Shown: positions 40,801 to 54,000 of the stretch, piece after piece
How the letters are laid out: each line of letters begins with the position of its first letter
How positions within the stretch are numbered: position 1 is the first letter of the stretch
Source: Branchiostoma lanceolatum
Taxonomy: Eukaryota; Chordata; Leptocardii; Amphioxiformes; Branchiostomatidae
Length of the DNA stretch: 64,000 bases
NCBI RefSeq assembly: GCF_035083965.1
Contig: NC_089729.1
Span: 11,395,464 to 11,459,463, forward strand
Reading direction: 5' to 3'
The notes under the pieces: generated by a model
What the model was told of the DNA's origin: nothing
The model's input: the letters and a program-made list of their open reading frames with translations, nothing else
Database searches by the model: none
Translations under genes and position numbers: made by a program

Positions 40801-43800
40801 CCATCTATCTATCATCTGTTTAAAGTTTAAATTTTCTGCATTTGCAGTGAGCTTTCAATTTCAAAGTACTGTAATTCACTTTTAGATTATCTTCACGACA
40901 GCAAAATTTCACGGTTTAAGGAAAATTTACATTTTCACTGAACTTTAACTTCACAGTGGTGGAAAGTGATTCACAGAACAGATGTGTGAAGGAATCATAA
41001 ATAATTACAACACGCCTGATAAGTTCACGGTACAGAGGTGACCGTGAAAACAGTGAACATAAAGTTACGGTGAAAGAAACAAGATTTAGAGTAACCGGTG
41101 CCAATAGGAAATCTCAGATCCGTACCTCTATCCAGTCCTGGTTGACCCTGTGCAGGAGACTGACTGTAGTGCCGGCTAGAAGAGACAGCTCATCAGTAGT
41201 TCTGGCCTCAAACGGGTACAGAACCTGAGGGGAGCAGAGAACAACACTTATGCTGTCTTCAATTCATATCAGGAGAAAGCTTAATTTGTACTAAAAGCAC
41301 TGAAATTGCTCTCATTCTTCAGCAGGGCTCGAAATTCACTTTTGGTAATAGGTGCACTGGTGCACCCAAGTAAAAAAAATAAGGTGCACAGAAAGAATTT
41401 TGTAGAATTAATGTTATCATTATATATAATTAAAACATTTAATGCTACTGCCTCTCTTATGTTCAGTCTTGAATCTGTTATTCTATAGCTAACTTCAAAA
41501 TTAATTTAAGCAAACAAGTATGATACATCAAATAATTCAAATAATATTGATTCAAATAAAGTACAACAAAAGGTTACATTGTTTTTTTTCTGATACTTAC
41601 CTTTCAAAAACATTCTGTATACTAGTGTACAATAGTACCTTAACCCTATAGCCTACAAAAATATCTAGGTGCACTGCTCCAATTTTGGCACCCCGTATTT
41701 CAAGCCCTGTTCAGTGTAATCTATCTAGTACCCAAATGTAGGTACAAAATGTGTACATGTACAGTTACAGTTACAGTTGATAATTTGAAAAGAGAAAAAA
41801 ATATCTGAGCAAAAATTAAAAAGTGTTTTGTAGATAGTTTCATCAGGTTGGTTAATCAATTCAACATAGTTTTCTTTGGTACACAACCTTATCTTAATTT
41901 CTTCATCTCTAAATACACTTTGACAACCTATCTGCTGTCTTCATCAGTGTAAATTCTATTTTACATTATCACAGCACAAGCTTAATTTACACTGATGAAG
42001 ACAGCATGATAGGTTGTCAGAAACGACTGTAGAGAAGAAATTAGAATAAGCGTGTGTTCCTAAGTATTAACTATGTTGAACTTAAAGGTGTAATAAAAAT
42101 ATATTTTCTAAGTCTTTTCCCAATATTTCAAGCCTTGTATTGTGACACAAACTGGAACTGACCTTAGCCCTCGGACCCTTGACAATAGAAGGAGGTTTGG
42201 ACGGACGTCTTGGTACAGGTGGTCTGGGACGGGAAGGTTTCACCTTTGGTCTGAAAAAGAAAGAAAACAAAGAGCAAAACCACAATTATATCAATTTCTG
42301 ACATCTTAACACAAAAGAAACACTATCCAGAGAAAATCGAACTCTAAAATTAGTTTTCAATAACCCTTTCAGACTTCCAAGATCCAAATAAGTCTGCAGC
42401 ATACATGTATGTCAGGTTCTATGTCTTATAAGGTGGTGATATCTTTTATTTTCTATCTTTTTATCCTTTCTTGATAGCATTCATAGTCCAGTGCTTATAA
42501 TTAGCGTCCTTGCCTCTGGAACTAGAAGCCGTGAATTCGTATCCAGACTGTGTCGTTCACATGACATGTATGCTACTGTAAAGGGTTGCAGTCCTTAGTA
42601 CGTGAGGTTAAGCCATGGTCCACTGTTCATTGTGTTCAAAGAGCAGGGAAATTTCCCTGGCACAATGAAAAACTTTGTGCTGTTGCCAGGAACATCAGCT
42701 ACATGTACATGTACCCTTTATGGAAAACTTATTGCCAGGAAAAGGGATAGCTTATTTTACCAATATTGTTGTATCTGAATCTGTAATACAACAAATAGCT
42801 TGCTCATTGGTTGGCATAGCCAAATGTTTTCTCAAAGCCAAATGTAATGCTACATGTACCTGTACCTTCATTATCTATATAGCCGGTATAACCACAATAC
42901 GGTGTAACACACCAGCTTTGCAGACATGTGGCATGGCAGCAGCTGGTTATATTACACTGAATGACATGTCACAACTACAATGTACCCTTTGTACAGTACT
43001 ACAGGTAGCAACAAGTTCCACTCTACGGAAGTTCTAGGGAAAACAAATTTTGAACCTACCTTGGAGAAGTCTTGTTTGCAGTGTTGGAGTTGAGTGAAGG
43101 TTTAAATGAGGTCTGAGGAGCACTTCCCACAATTCCCTGCTTCTCCCTGTTCTCCAACGCGAGAACGTCGCTCTCCGTCTGGCTGAAAAACAGCCGAACG
43201 TCCGGGTCTCGCGAGATCTTAGGGTCCAGGGACAGCAGCTCCTGGGGGTGCAGACAACAGCAAAAAAAATCTTTGATAGATTTTTTACTAGTATCTGAGA
43301 GCTCCAAGTGAAACAAGAAAAGCTGCCAGAAGGCCAATCGTCGACCTTGACCTTTGTCTTCTCATCATCATCATCGGTCGACCCCCGGGGGGGACGGGGC
43401 AAGTCCATGCACAACCGCTGACCACTCCATCCTGTCTGCCATGGCCGCACTCAGGTCCTCCATATGAATTCCGGTGTCTCTGGACAGAGCCCTTTGGAAG
43501 GTCAGCTTCCTGCAGTGTGTTTTTCCCCGGGGCCTCCACAGAATGAGTGAGGAGATTATCTCCTCACTTGCCCGAAGGCAGTGACCTACCCACATACCAA
43601 AGCTGACCCTCATGATCATACACGGGGCCGCCGGCTTTACGTCATCATCCCAAATGATGAATGCAATCCCTTACAACATGTCCGAGCTGAGCCGGCCCTA
43701 GGATCGGACTCTGGCCCTTGGATCCAAGGATTTTGATCCAGATGGCGAAGCAGCGGGGACATAATGAATAGGTTTTCTTTAAAGTTTAACCCTTTAGAGA

Positions 43801-45735
43801 ATAGGAGAACTGTTGAACTCTTATACAAGTTAACATGATTTAACTTCAGCCACTATAGCATCAAATGATAACAGCCTCTCGAGCCTCTAGTGGATCAAAT
43901 AAACCAGAAATTTTCCACCTATATATATCTTGTTAATGAGATGTATGACTGTGAATACTCAGAAGTCAGACATATTCATTACGATATTTTTCTATATACA
44001 TGTACTAATATCGCACTAGTACATACTCCGTACCTTCATGTACTTGTTCAGCTCGGGCAGGCGTCTCTCTGCCACCTCACGGATGGCACTTCTGCCAAAG
44101 AAGATCTTCCCTGGACGAGTGAATATGAAGAGTTTGTAATCCTATAATTCTATTTACTGGTAGGAGATATGGTCCAATATAAGATTAGCAAATTAAAGCT
44201 GTTACTGTGTTAGTTCCATGGTCGAAAAATTTGCCACATCAAGGGCATGTTCCAGAACCCACCACATTTACAGAAAGAGCAGGTTTATAATGGTCCACTT
44301 AAAAAACAACCAGTTTCTTATGACACTTACCTGTCAGTGATCTGCTATAGCCTGGTGTCCAAACCTATTCAATTATGGCTCCCGAGTTTCAAATACAAAG
44401 AAATAGATGTCCTATTTGCGGAGAGGACAGAAGACTGAAGAGACTCTGGAGCTACAATAGATTTGGATCTGCTATGCCACCAGGCATATTCACTGAACTT
44501 ATTTAAACCATCATCACATGTTCTTAGCTCCAGTTGTAATAAAACATAATTTAGTTTGTTTTCGTTTCCTTGAATTGCATACCCAGTAAACCGCCTTTAA
44601 CACAAACAGTTTGTACTGAAGAATACAATCAAGCTGTATATCCGGACAGATTTATTTGGTGACCACTCACACTTTTCGATAAGAGTGGTGGGTTCTTTTA
44701 TGTGGTGTGGCTCTCCTCAAACACGGGACCCCATTTAACGTCCTATCCGAGGGACGTCCCTAACTGAAGCTAGGTCCTGGTACTCATTTTCACTGAAGTG
44801 AGAAAAGTATCTTTCCGAAGGGCACAATGTCATCAGGACAAATCAGGGGACCCTGGATTTGAACCCAGGACCTCTGGGCTCTAGGCCAAACACCCTGCCA
44901 CAGTGACGCCACAAAACTTTGACAAAAACAAGCAGTAGTACTAGTACCGGGTAGAGAAGGGAGGACGCGGTCCTTTTCGTTGATGTCTCCCGCCTCGATG
45001 GGGAACCTCGCCACGAGATCCACCTGTAGGGCGTCGAACTGGCTGTACCGACGGAAGATCTGATACGAACTGCTGTTGTTCAGGGTCACCTCCGTCACAT
45101 AAAGCTGAAAAAAATCGCTCATGTTTTTTATCCGTTTGATTTGATTTGATCGAGATTGCAACAATACATGTACAACACACATTTAGCATTATAAAACTTA
45201 TTCTGTAAACACTCGATAGAAAAGGCAATGCACTAGCTAAATACAAAGGTTACGCATTAGGCAAACTTAGACTGATAACCACTACAGGACATTAGATAAA
45301 GGTCCCTTGTTTGAGGAGTGCCACAACTCGAGCACGTTACAGAACCCACCAAACTTATCGAAAACCCACCACACTTTATTGAAAAGAGTCTTTCCCGGTG
45401 TGAGTGGATCAAATAAATCTGTTCGGAATCTTTGAATATGTATATATATAAACAATAGAAATATTGTATGTCACAAGTAATCATAAGTAAAGCATCAATC
45501 TTACATAGTAGTTGGTTATGCCTCTTCTCTTCTCCAGGTCAATGATTTTGGCAGCCACTGCGACGTTGTCTGGCGTCGCCCCACGGACACTGGGTAGACA
45601 CAAAATGGATTATGATAAAGCCTTGTAACAGTAACTTACTTACTAGCAGGGGAGGGGGGCGAGTGTTGTACCGCTATCTTAGGCAGTTCATTTTAAACAC
45701 AGAACTCACCTTCTACTTCTGATGGGCCTCGGCAT
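37831..45735 (-). CDS. NCF4: p40phox (neutrophil cytosolic factor 4), PX-SH3-PB1
   Basis: Eleven minus-strand exons with closing phases: 45710-45735, 45505-45589, 44948-45104, 44034-44110, 43060-43241, 42163-42250, 41126-41224, 39837-39923, 39472-39533, 38636-38701, 37831-38071; 389 aa (human about 339). PX domain at ~10-130 has RRYSQF (55-60), Lys91 and Arg106 at the PI3P-binding positions known in human p40phox. SH3 at ~205-262 has VLYPFEA, QDWIEG and GLFPAAYVEI. PB1 at ~278-345 has the acidic OPCA stretch NYLDHEGDLIRIKDQDDVDL, which in human pairs with the basic p67phox PB1. The end YVPWEVHATLEKDYSVYHV matches the human C-terminus. p40phox recruits and activates the phagocyte NADPH oxidase on PI3P-rich phagosomes. 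Odd: a ~60-residue linker with a Pro/Arg run RPRPPVPRRPSKPP (183-196) between PX and SH3. It is divergent from the LMTK gene. Confidence 0.95.
39555..39622. mobile_element. Truncated MITE, 'ctgtaaatgca' family
   Basis: 'ctgtaaatgcaaaaatgttt', 'ttcatgttcgcggttttcgc' and 'ttaccgtttca' match the left portion of 46546-46752, then stop. It lies in NCF4 intron 8. Confidence 0.65.
41323..41709. mobile_element. 387-bp MITE with TIR 'cagggctcgaaatt'
   Basis: Ends 'cagggctcgaaattc' and 'gtatttcaagccctg' are inverted repeats, flanked by TTCAG on both sides (41318-41322, 41710-41714). The interior repeats 'ggtgcac' near both ends. Related copies: 50240-50622 and 55212-55600. It lies in NCF4 intron 6. 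Confidence 0.8.
41880..42060. mobile_element. Foldback MITE, ~180 bp
   Basis: 'taatttcttcatctcta', 'tgacaacctatc' and 'gctgtcttcatcagtgtaaa' (left) are matched by 'tttacactgatgaagacagc', 'gataggttgtca' and 'agagaagaaatta' (right), around a 'attatcacagc' loop. It lies in NCF4 intron 6. Confidence 0.8.
43340..43620 (-). mobile_element. Non-LTR retrotransposon (LINE) fragment
   Basis: The minus strand encodes WVGHCLR, LILWRPRGKTHCRKLTFQR, RDTGIHMEDL and AMADRMEW in one frame (43371-43619). This resembles the C-terminal tail after the reverse transcriptase in many non-LTR elements, with its 'GHVLR...RGRPRLTY...L..D.....L..AM.DR..W' pattern. It is 5'-truncated and embedded in NCF4 intron 4. The family is not determined. 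Confidence 0.65.
44665..44915 (-). repeat. SINE copy, antisense
   Basis: 'gtggtgggttcttttatgtg', 'gtcctatccgagggacgtcc', 'ctggatttgaacccagg' (B-box complement), 'ccctgccacagtgacgccac'. Same family as 24740-25035; in NCF4 intron 3. Confidence 0.75.
45285..45420. repeat. SINE tail-like repeat
   Basis: 'agaacccaccaaacttatcg', 'aacccaccacac', 'gtgtgagtggatcaaataaa' resemble the tail of the SINE at 20571-20715. It lies in NCF4 intron 2. Confidence 0.5.
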
Positions 45736-45949
45736 TGTGCGTTTGTCAGCTCATGTCAGAATTGCAGAGAAGTACAGAAGAATGCAAGAAAATGAGTGTA
45801 CAGGGCACGAAACTGTGGGAATCGTAGAAAAATGTTACCACTAGGCGGCCATCTTGAATTATGCGGAACAGGTGGAATCGCCTCCTGGCGGTTCGGTTCT
45901 GAACTGCAGGCACCTGTTCCTCTGAGTGATCGAAGAGTGGGGCGTGGCC

Positions 45950-46240
45950 GGTGTCACACGTACAGGGGCCAAATAATTACTTCAAACGTGCTGCAACAAA
46001 GACAAACAAAAGACTGCTTTTCTTTAGCAATCCCTTGGTGGAACGGACTATCAGAATAGGTTGTCAAGGCACCTTCAGTAAATGCTTTTAAAGCCAGGCT
46101 TGACAACTTTATGGAGTGCCATCCTGTCAAGTACAACTACAGAGCACTGGACCACCCACATAAACCTACAGTGACAGTCGGCTAAAGAAGAGGTGGAAAA
46201 GGAGCGGCCTGAACTGGAAGTACATCCTAACTGACTGAAG
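45950..46240 (+). mobile_element. 5'-truncated LINE, dead, 3' end
   Basis: The plus strand reads AIPWWNGLSE, an in-frame TAG at 46057-46059, then VVKAPSVNAFKARLDNF and later a TAA. This is the characteristic 'WN.LP..VV.A.S...FK..LD' tail of non-LTR reverse transcriptases. It is followed directly by the pentamer array at 46241. Confidence 0.75.
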
Positions 46241-46388
46241 ACTCTACTCTACTCTACTCTACTAGTACTCTACTCTACTCTACTCTACTCTACTCTACTC
46301 TACTCTACTCTACTCTACTCTACTCTACTCTACTCTACTCTACTCTACTCTACTCTACTCTACTCTACTCTACTCTACTCTACTCTAC
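46241..46388. repeat. (ACTCT)n pentamer microsatellite
   Basis: About 148 bp of 'actct' repeats with one interruption ('actagt') near 46261. Its position right after the LINE remnant suggests it is, or grew from, the element's 3' terminal repeat. Confidence 0.95.
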
Positions 46389-46545
46389 CGTGTTTTATTA
46401 TAGTGAGGCTGTTCGAACGTACTCGAGGCACCACCTCGAACACAGGACCCCTAGCCGTGGCGACTACAGAAGGGCGTTGTTGCTTGTTATTACATATAGC
46501 AGTTCTTCTACTATATATAAAAAACAACAGGGGCCCAAAGCATAA

Positions 46546-46752
46546 TTCTGTAAATGCAAAAATATTCGCGGTGGTTTTATGTTCGCGGTTTTCGCGGTGA
46601 CCGTTTCACCGCGAACTTAAAAGCACCGCGAACATTTTTGTCTAAAACTGAAGCAGTATGTGACTATAGCGCTGCCGCAAACTTAAAACCACTACAAACA
46701 CTCCATTTTCGCCTTAGCGCGAAATAAAAACCACGCGAACTTTTACAATTTC
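46546..46752. mobile_element. MITE, 'ctgtaaatgca' family
   Basis: 'ctgtaaatgcaaaaatattc', 'gttcgcggttttcgcggtga', 'aacatttttgtc', 'ctatagcgctgc' and 'ccattttcgcc' run to a terminal 'acttttacaatttcag'. Copies: 54708-54910, 63775-63955 and truncated 39555-39622. A degraded 'GGGCCC'-family MITE follows at about 46755-46930. Confidence 0.75.
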
Positions 46753-48005
46753 AGGGTGTTGAAAGTCGTATGTTCAAAAGCTATTTTCTGGTCATCTCCA
46801 TCCATAGTAAGTTTATGATTAGATAACACTACTCAATTACGCATCGACCATCATGGAGCAAAAATGCAATGTCGTTGTGTGGTGAGAACTCATTGAAAAT
46901 ATTCGCGCTTGCAGGCCAGCATTAGTAATTTACTTCAAATCTTTCGATCGAACGTGCGCGATTGTGACGGATGAGTACAGGAAACAAGAATAAAATATAT
47001 TACAACCTAAGAGTAAGAGACTATAAAAACTATGAAACCATAAAATGACGTCATGAGGCCAATGTATTAAGCAAAGTAGAAACATATAGGATGAGAAAAA
47101 TCCTGAAGAGTTCTATTATCTGGTTAATTGTAAAAAACGGGGATGCTACAGACAACCATAGTTCCACGACCTCATACCTTCGCCAAATGATATTGACTTT
47201 TTCGAGTATCATATCATAAATGTTTCTCAATGATTATTTTAAAAATGTCCCCCTTTGCCTGAATTATATCAGTTGATCATTTCCTCTAACTAAATAACAC
47301 AAGTTGTTCAAAATATGAACGTACTTTTAAATAGCAAATAAGGCTAGTGTAGCATTTCCACATTAATTATATAAATGAGGCCCTCATTTGCATGATTGAT
47401 GTCCAATGATGTTCACATCAATCCGTACATAACCTCCTTACTCTGATATTAGATCAATTTACCCCTCCCCTGGGACCAGAGGTGCTGAAATGAGCACCAA
47501 TTTGCCAGAAATTGAGAAGACGTAATGCTTTCTTGAGGGGATTGACCGTTCTTAGTTAAGGAGTGGTTTGTCTGAAAGATCTTTCTACCAAACTTAGGAC
47601 ATAAGGAAGTACACTAAGGCTATTCTAGACTACTTAAAGTGTAATATTAACATTAGAGTATTGGAAAAATGGGTTATTAAGAGATATAATTGATTAAAAT
47701 GGATGTTTTGGTTAATTTTTGGCACTGGTCTAAGACAATCAACGTACTGTCCCTAGGTCTTGTGATATGTATCCCGTCATGCTCTAATCAAAGATGGCGG
47801 GATTTGTTTTGGGAGGGAACCTTCGTCCATTCATCTAATTTTTCAACCTCTCCTTTCCAACTTCCTGAAGTCGCTAGACCACCGTTTCGTAAGGAAAACT
47901 GTTGCTCTGTAGACCCTGAAGACATCCTCAAGACATGGAGTTAAGACGTGACCTGGAAATGAAGAAATCGTACAAGTAAATGCGAACTTTACACGACATC
48001 TCGCG

Positions 48006-51000
48006 ATGGCTTCGGGAAAATTTCTCACTTTTTACAAGACGTTCGTCCTCTTCTTCTTCTTCTTCGGACTGTGTAAGGGGACCGCTCTACCGCACAAGAA
48101 AGGTAAAAATCTATAGAATATAAGGAATATTAGAAGGTGTAAGGTTTGATAACCGTTCCGTATCTAGCGAAGGTTTACATGTATGAGATTTTTGCATGTT
48201 TTCAGATCGAACGTGATCGCGATGTGATTTTTGAAAAACGTTAACATTTTTTACTCCACTGTGTTTGAGTTTGCAACAAACGCTAAAGAGATAAAATCAT
48301 ACAATTTGAACAGAACAGTTACACAGGTTGTTTCGATCGCGAAGTACGTGCCTGTGGTGTGTTAATATGCCGCACGTATTGATTTTTTATCAAAGCACGA
48401 GGTTTTGTTTGCGTTTCTCATGACGCAAGGTACTAGTAAAAATCCTGACCTGTCATGAATTGATGATCATGTTAGCGCCTGGCCCAGACTTCCGGGTTTC
48501 ATGGACACATCCTCACAAGAGGGCCTGCATGCTCTTTTCCATAAAGCATAGACAGCCTATTTTCATTCCCCGTTATTCGAGGGAAAGCCGTCTAACTCTA
48601 CTTAGTCTCGTGATTCATAGCGAGGTGACCAAATTTTGCGTAAGTGCCTTCCTTGATTTTACCGTATTACTAGGGGGTTCCTCTCAATTCAGCGTAAAGC
48701 TTTTTCTGGACCCCCCATGTAGATCCTCTCACTACACATCCTAGGACAAACCCAGGGCGTTTCCTGGACAAAAGTTGATATCATAAAACTAAAACCTTTA
48801 TAAATATTTCTGGTTGCTTCGCTAACTATTTTTCTTTAGCTGTTAGTCTTGCCAAGATGGTATTATCATAAGTCTAACACTAACACTGAGTAACAGCTGT
48901 AGTAAAATTATAAAGACATTTCAAAATTTTAAAATTTAAGCAGAACAAATATTCCAATAAAAAACTCCTGTCACTTTGTGAAGAGGTAGAATAGTAGAGA
49001 GAAAGAGAAAATTTAATTTGCATGAATATGGCTGGATTTGCACAAGTGTTTCCGAATTGACTTTGAGTCGACTTACATGTACATGTACATGTAGGAGTGG
49101 TCTGTTTACACACAGGGCCGCAAAGTGACCCAGCTGCACCGGTGATGTGACGACCGAAATCTTTCCTAGCTCTGAAACATGACCAACTTGCACCACACAG
49201 TACGCAAAATGTTTAAAACAGATACCAGAAATTATGGCATTAAGACTAAGAGTAAGAAACAAATGTCCAAATTTGTGTGAAGTGCCATCACTAATTTTTA
49301 TTTGACCCCTGACCTGACTCCATGGATTTGCACACACGAAAACTCGACTTGGCACGAAAACGTGTGTCTAAACCCAGCCAATGTCTTCTTTCATTGTTGA
49401 TATTTTATTCTCTTCCAGTTGAACTTGACTTACAATGCAGATGTCTTAGACCTTTGAGGGAAATGGACACCTGGAATAAAGCGACATAGAATAAGCTACC
49501 GGTAGCGATTGCATAATGTAGGAAGATGACATTGTTTAATGGTACATATTGTAGAATCTGACCAATCAAAACATTTAGTTGCCGTTGTTGTCATTTTTCT
49601 ACATCATATGTTGAATCTACTTACTAAGTTTTGCACAACGATTTTCACAACATCTGAGATTCTGAATTCAACTTTGTTGTGTCATGCACTTTGCGTGGCT
49701 TGCTTTTGTGTGTGTTCTTTTTTTCAACCAACAACACACTTAAAAAGCCATCTAGCATAATATAATTATAATTAATTGTTTGTACATAATATGAATAAGG
49801 ATCAACTGCTTTTGCTATGCTTAACAATGCCGGAAATGTGAAAAATAATGCAAATATCATCGGAATATGTTTGAAAATAACATTGTAGTTTCAAACATAA
49901 GTCGAAATGGAGATTTTCAAATTCAGAAAAGCTGAAGTTTTGGCACCCAAAGTCTACAAAGTACAATATGTACCATTATCATTTCCTCTAAACAGCAGCC
50001 AGTGTAAATCATGTGGAACTGGAGCATTGCGATGTTTAAGAACATGTGTAACATTTCTCCCGTCCAGATGTAGACCCATCAGCAGGTGGAGGCCTGTTGG
50101 ACCCGGGGAGCGTGCTGGCGGCCTGGGTGTCGGGCGCCGTCCTACTGTCACTGGTCGTACTTACAGTCGTCTGTCTCTGCTGTAAGGATCGCAGGTTCAA
50201 GGTCAGAAAACCAGTTCTGGAATTAACTACTCTCACACTCACAGGGCTCAAAATATTGCAGCTGGGTGCATTATGCACTTTTATGCACCCAAAATTGGGC
50301 CTGTGCACCCAATTGCAATTTTTGACTGTGCCCGTGCACCTAGAATATTTTTGATGTCTATATGGTAGAGGTACTTTTGTACACTAGTGTGCAGAATGTT
50401 CTTGAACTGAAGTATCAGAAAAATCAACATAAACTTTGATGTACTTTGATGTACTTTGATGTAAAATTTTAATTCCAGATTGAAGTTCTTAAGAGAGGCA
50501 GTACTAGTAGGGTTATTACTAATTTGTTTTGCTGACATTCTACTGATTCTTTACATGCACCTAGAATTATTTCTGTGCACCTGATTAGTGCACCTATTTC
50601 CAAAAATAGATTTTGAACTCTGTCTCATCTCCAAAATAGAATAACCCCCTGGAACAACAGTGACAAATATAGGTGAAAAGTCTACAGAACAGAAAATAGA
50701 GGTTCATTGTAATGCTGACTTATGAGATTAACTCCGATTATATAGCTTAAGTGATAATCCAACCATATACATGTATGTAAAAAATATGCCCCCAAGCTTC
50801 CTCTACAGAGTAAATATTATGACTGTGACATTGAAGAGAGGGGTGCGGGCTGGTTTTATCCCAAAGTAAATATAGGTGTTCCTTATATATACATTTGTAT
50901 ATACTACATTACATAGTTCGGTAGTGGTCACGCAAGGACTCTTAGTTAGAGAGGTCTGGATTGCAGATATTTGGTACTAAATGGTGGCATTCTGTGGTAT

Positions 51001-54000
51001 CTACATGTATTTATAAGGCTAACTGTGGCATGCCAGACCTATGTAAGGTAAGTAGTTGTCCTGTATAACCTACACATGTATGATGTAGTTCAGTTCTTGT
51101 GCCTTTTTTGGCGACGCCTCAGGGGCGAGCCAAATGATATAGTATTGTGTGCAGATTGCAACTATTCTAGGAATTGTACAGGCATGTGTCCATAGGCATA
51201 TTAAGACAATAAGAATGTTAGAAATGTTAGTCAGACAGAAAGCCTCCCTCGGGACATTCCTCCTAGATAACCTAGACAGGAAGCTACATCTGTCTACCAG
51301 ATGTGCCAGGCTTATGTATACATGACCCATTTAAGACCTCAGCTCTACAGTAATATTGCTCTTTTCTAAAACAATGTGTGTCTGTTACAATGTTTTTAGA
51401 CGCCCTAATGCTGGTCCTTACAACTGTAAGATTTAATGTCTTTCTTCGGGGAACAGGTCATAACTGCATAAACTCTGTACTGATAACGATTGTGCACACG
51501 CTGCTTCAGTTACCTATACAAGCAGATTAATTAAAGGGCATTAACCTCATTCATGACATTGGGAACATGTCCAAGCCAGATTGATCAATGAAAAATTTCA
51601 CTGTCGCAAGGAAATTTAGCAAGCCAGTTGTACTAGTACTATATGATTATCCTGCTGATAAGATGCCACTTTCTTGCTGATATAATCCTTTACACTTCCA
51701 AGAACGTTAACACATGGGACACATACACAACAACATTTCTGTGGATTAAGATTCCCAGGCTGGCATTTCATTAGGGCTCCATTACTGGCAAATTCCTTTA
51801 TGACTGGTGTGCCTGGTATTCCTGTGGGACTCGAATTCCATCCTGGCATTCCATCCTGGGATTCCATCCTGGCATTCCATGCTGGCATTCCATCCTGGCA
51901 TTCCATCATGGGATTCCATCCTGGCATTCCATCATGGCATTCCATCATGGCATTCCATCCTTAGCTAACATCCCTGGCCATTCACGCTCTAGAGGACTTA
52001 GTTCTATAGTTCAGGGAACATAAGTGTACAAACTGTTGCATGGTGTATGCTGTGTCTGTTGGTAAGTGGACTATGATTTTAAAATTTGTGTAGATTTGGC
52101 CTAACATGTTGTTCATGTAAACAGCAGTCCTATCAGAGTAGAATAGCCATTTTGTATGGTGGGAACCCGGTCCGTGGGCTGTTTTCAGTTGTCGTGATCA
52201 GGCTGTGATGAAATCGATGTTCGTTCTGGCAGTGGGGTGTGTCTGGTAGAATCTAGTGGAACTGTCGCTGTCTGTGTGTGTGCGTGTCTGTGTGTGTGTC
52301 TGTGTGTGTGTGTATTTGTCCAGTAGAACAGGTACCCGTCAGCCCTTTTTGTTAGAAATCCTGCATGAACAGCACCACCTATCACTGTGCCTTAGGCAGG
52401 GTAAAGTAAAAATTAAAACAACAACCACCGTCGCCATGGCAATGTCTTTTTATCATTGCCAGTCTTGTTTATGTTGTCCAGACTGCTTGCATGGTGAAAG
52501 GTAGTCCCATAGCCTTTTTGAGGCTGTACGGGCGGTAGGTTTTTATCCACTGTGTCTGGGGCAGGGTATTGGAAGGCGGAGCCCATCCCTCTTCTTCCAC
52601 TGCCTTTTATAATTACCTCCCCAACCAAAGTCATGTACCCATTTTCATACACCTGGTTGGAGTGAGGAACGTCTTGGTAGTGCCTTTCCCAAGGGCACAA
52701 CATCGGTGGCATGTTGTCAGGGGATTCGAACCCAGGACCTCTTGGTCCTGGGGCAAACACCCTAACCATGACGCCACTGCTTGCTTGCTTGACTCCTCAG
52801 CAATTCTGTGGGGCATGTCCTGCTGGCAGTATGCCCTTGGACTGGAGCCACAGCCAGATTCTATATAGAGGGTGTCGACTGCTGCTGTCAAACAATGTCT
52901 CACTTGTCATCACAGAATTTTGAAATTTAAAAATAGGTCACTTGAACAAAAATAATCTCATTCAACATGAGGAAAATCAAACATGATAAACCGGTGAAAA
53001 CTTCTGCAAGCGATATATTTCATCAGTTAAAAGTTAAAAACCTAAATGTATTTTTAATTTAATTCCATTTATTCTTTATTAAGCCAGGGAAAAACTCATG
53101 TCGCCTGCAGTTTGTTTACCATTTTCACTGCACAAAAGTGTCAATTTTTCAAGTGCTTTACAAATCAGAAGTTACAATATTTTGGTTCTTGTTAAACATT
53201 TTTTTTGGTCTTAATAGAGAATGGCAAGCAGTTAGCAGATTGTCATAGACCTCCAGATAAAAGTTTAGTTTGAAAGGTTATATTCAAATGACTGTCGGGC
53301 ACCTTTGACCTGTTGCTGACGTCAAAGTTCTGTTTAGGATGCAGGACATAAACCTCGGGTCATTTCAACTTGAGAAGGATCAGAGAAGTGATTGAAAACT
53401 TGTTGGTAAGCACTAAACTTTGTGTATGAAAATAGTGTGTAAAATCTTGAGAATAACAGCTAAATGTTGTTGTTTATCATGTCTGTTTATGTAGGACCTT
53501 AACGAGGATGTGACGGAGGTTTCGGGGAGCTCCATGTCTCCGATGTCGGACATGTTCGCCCCCATGTCCTCCTTTACCAACAGTCCTGTGGAGATTGAAC
53601 CACTCCCTGATATAACTGTCCTCTCACACAGGTAAGTTTTAAACAAAAATCACAAATGTTACTAACTTAAGCTAACATTGTGTGTTGTAACAACAGCATT
53701 CAGTGTTCTCGCCAGACCTTTTCAGTATAGGGATCCCCTATGCTGTGATTTGGACCCCCAATGCTGTGATTTGGACCCCCTATGCTGTGATTTGGACCCC
53801 CTATGCTGTGATTTGGACCCCCTATGCTGTGATTTGGACCCCCTATGCTGTGATTTGGACCCCCTATGCTGTGATTTGGACCCCCTATGCTGTGATTTGG
53901 ACCCCCTATTCTGTGATTTGGACCCCCTATGCTATGATTTGGACCCCCTATGCTATGATTTGGACCCCCTATGCTACAGTATGTTTCAACCAGCATATGG

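Larger units (their letters stand above)
45736..48005. other. Divergent NCF4 / LMTK spacer
   Basis: Both flanking genes point away from this 2.27-kb region, so their promoters should lie within it. It is occupied by a dead LINE 3' end, a pentamer microsatellite and two MITEs (separate entries). The 46930-48005 part is AT-rich with no recognised exon. Confidence 0.5.
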
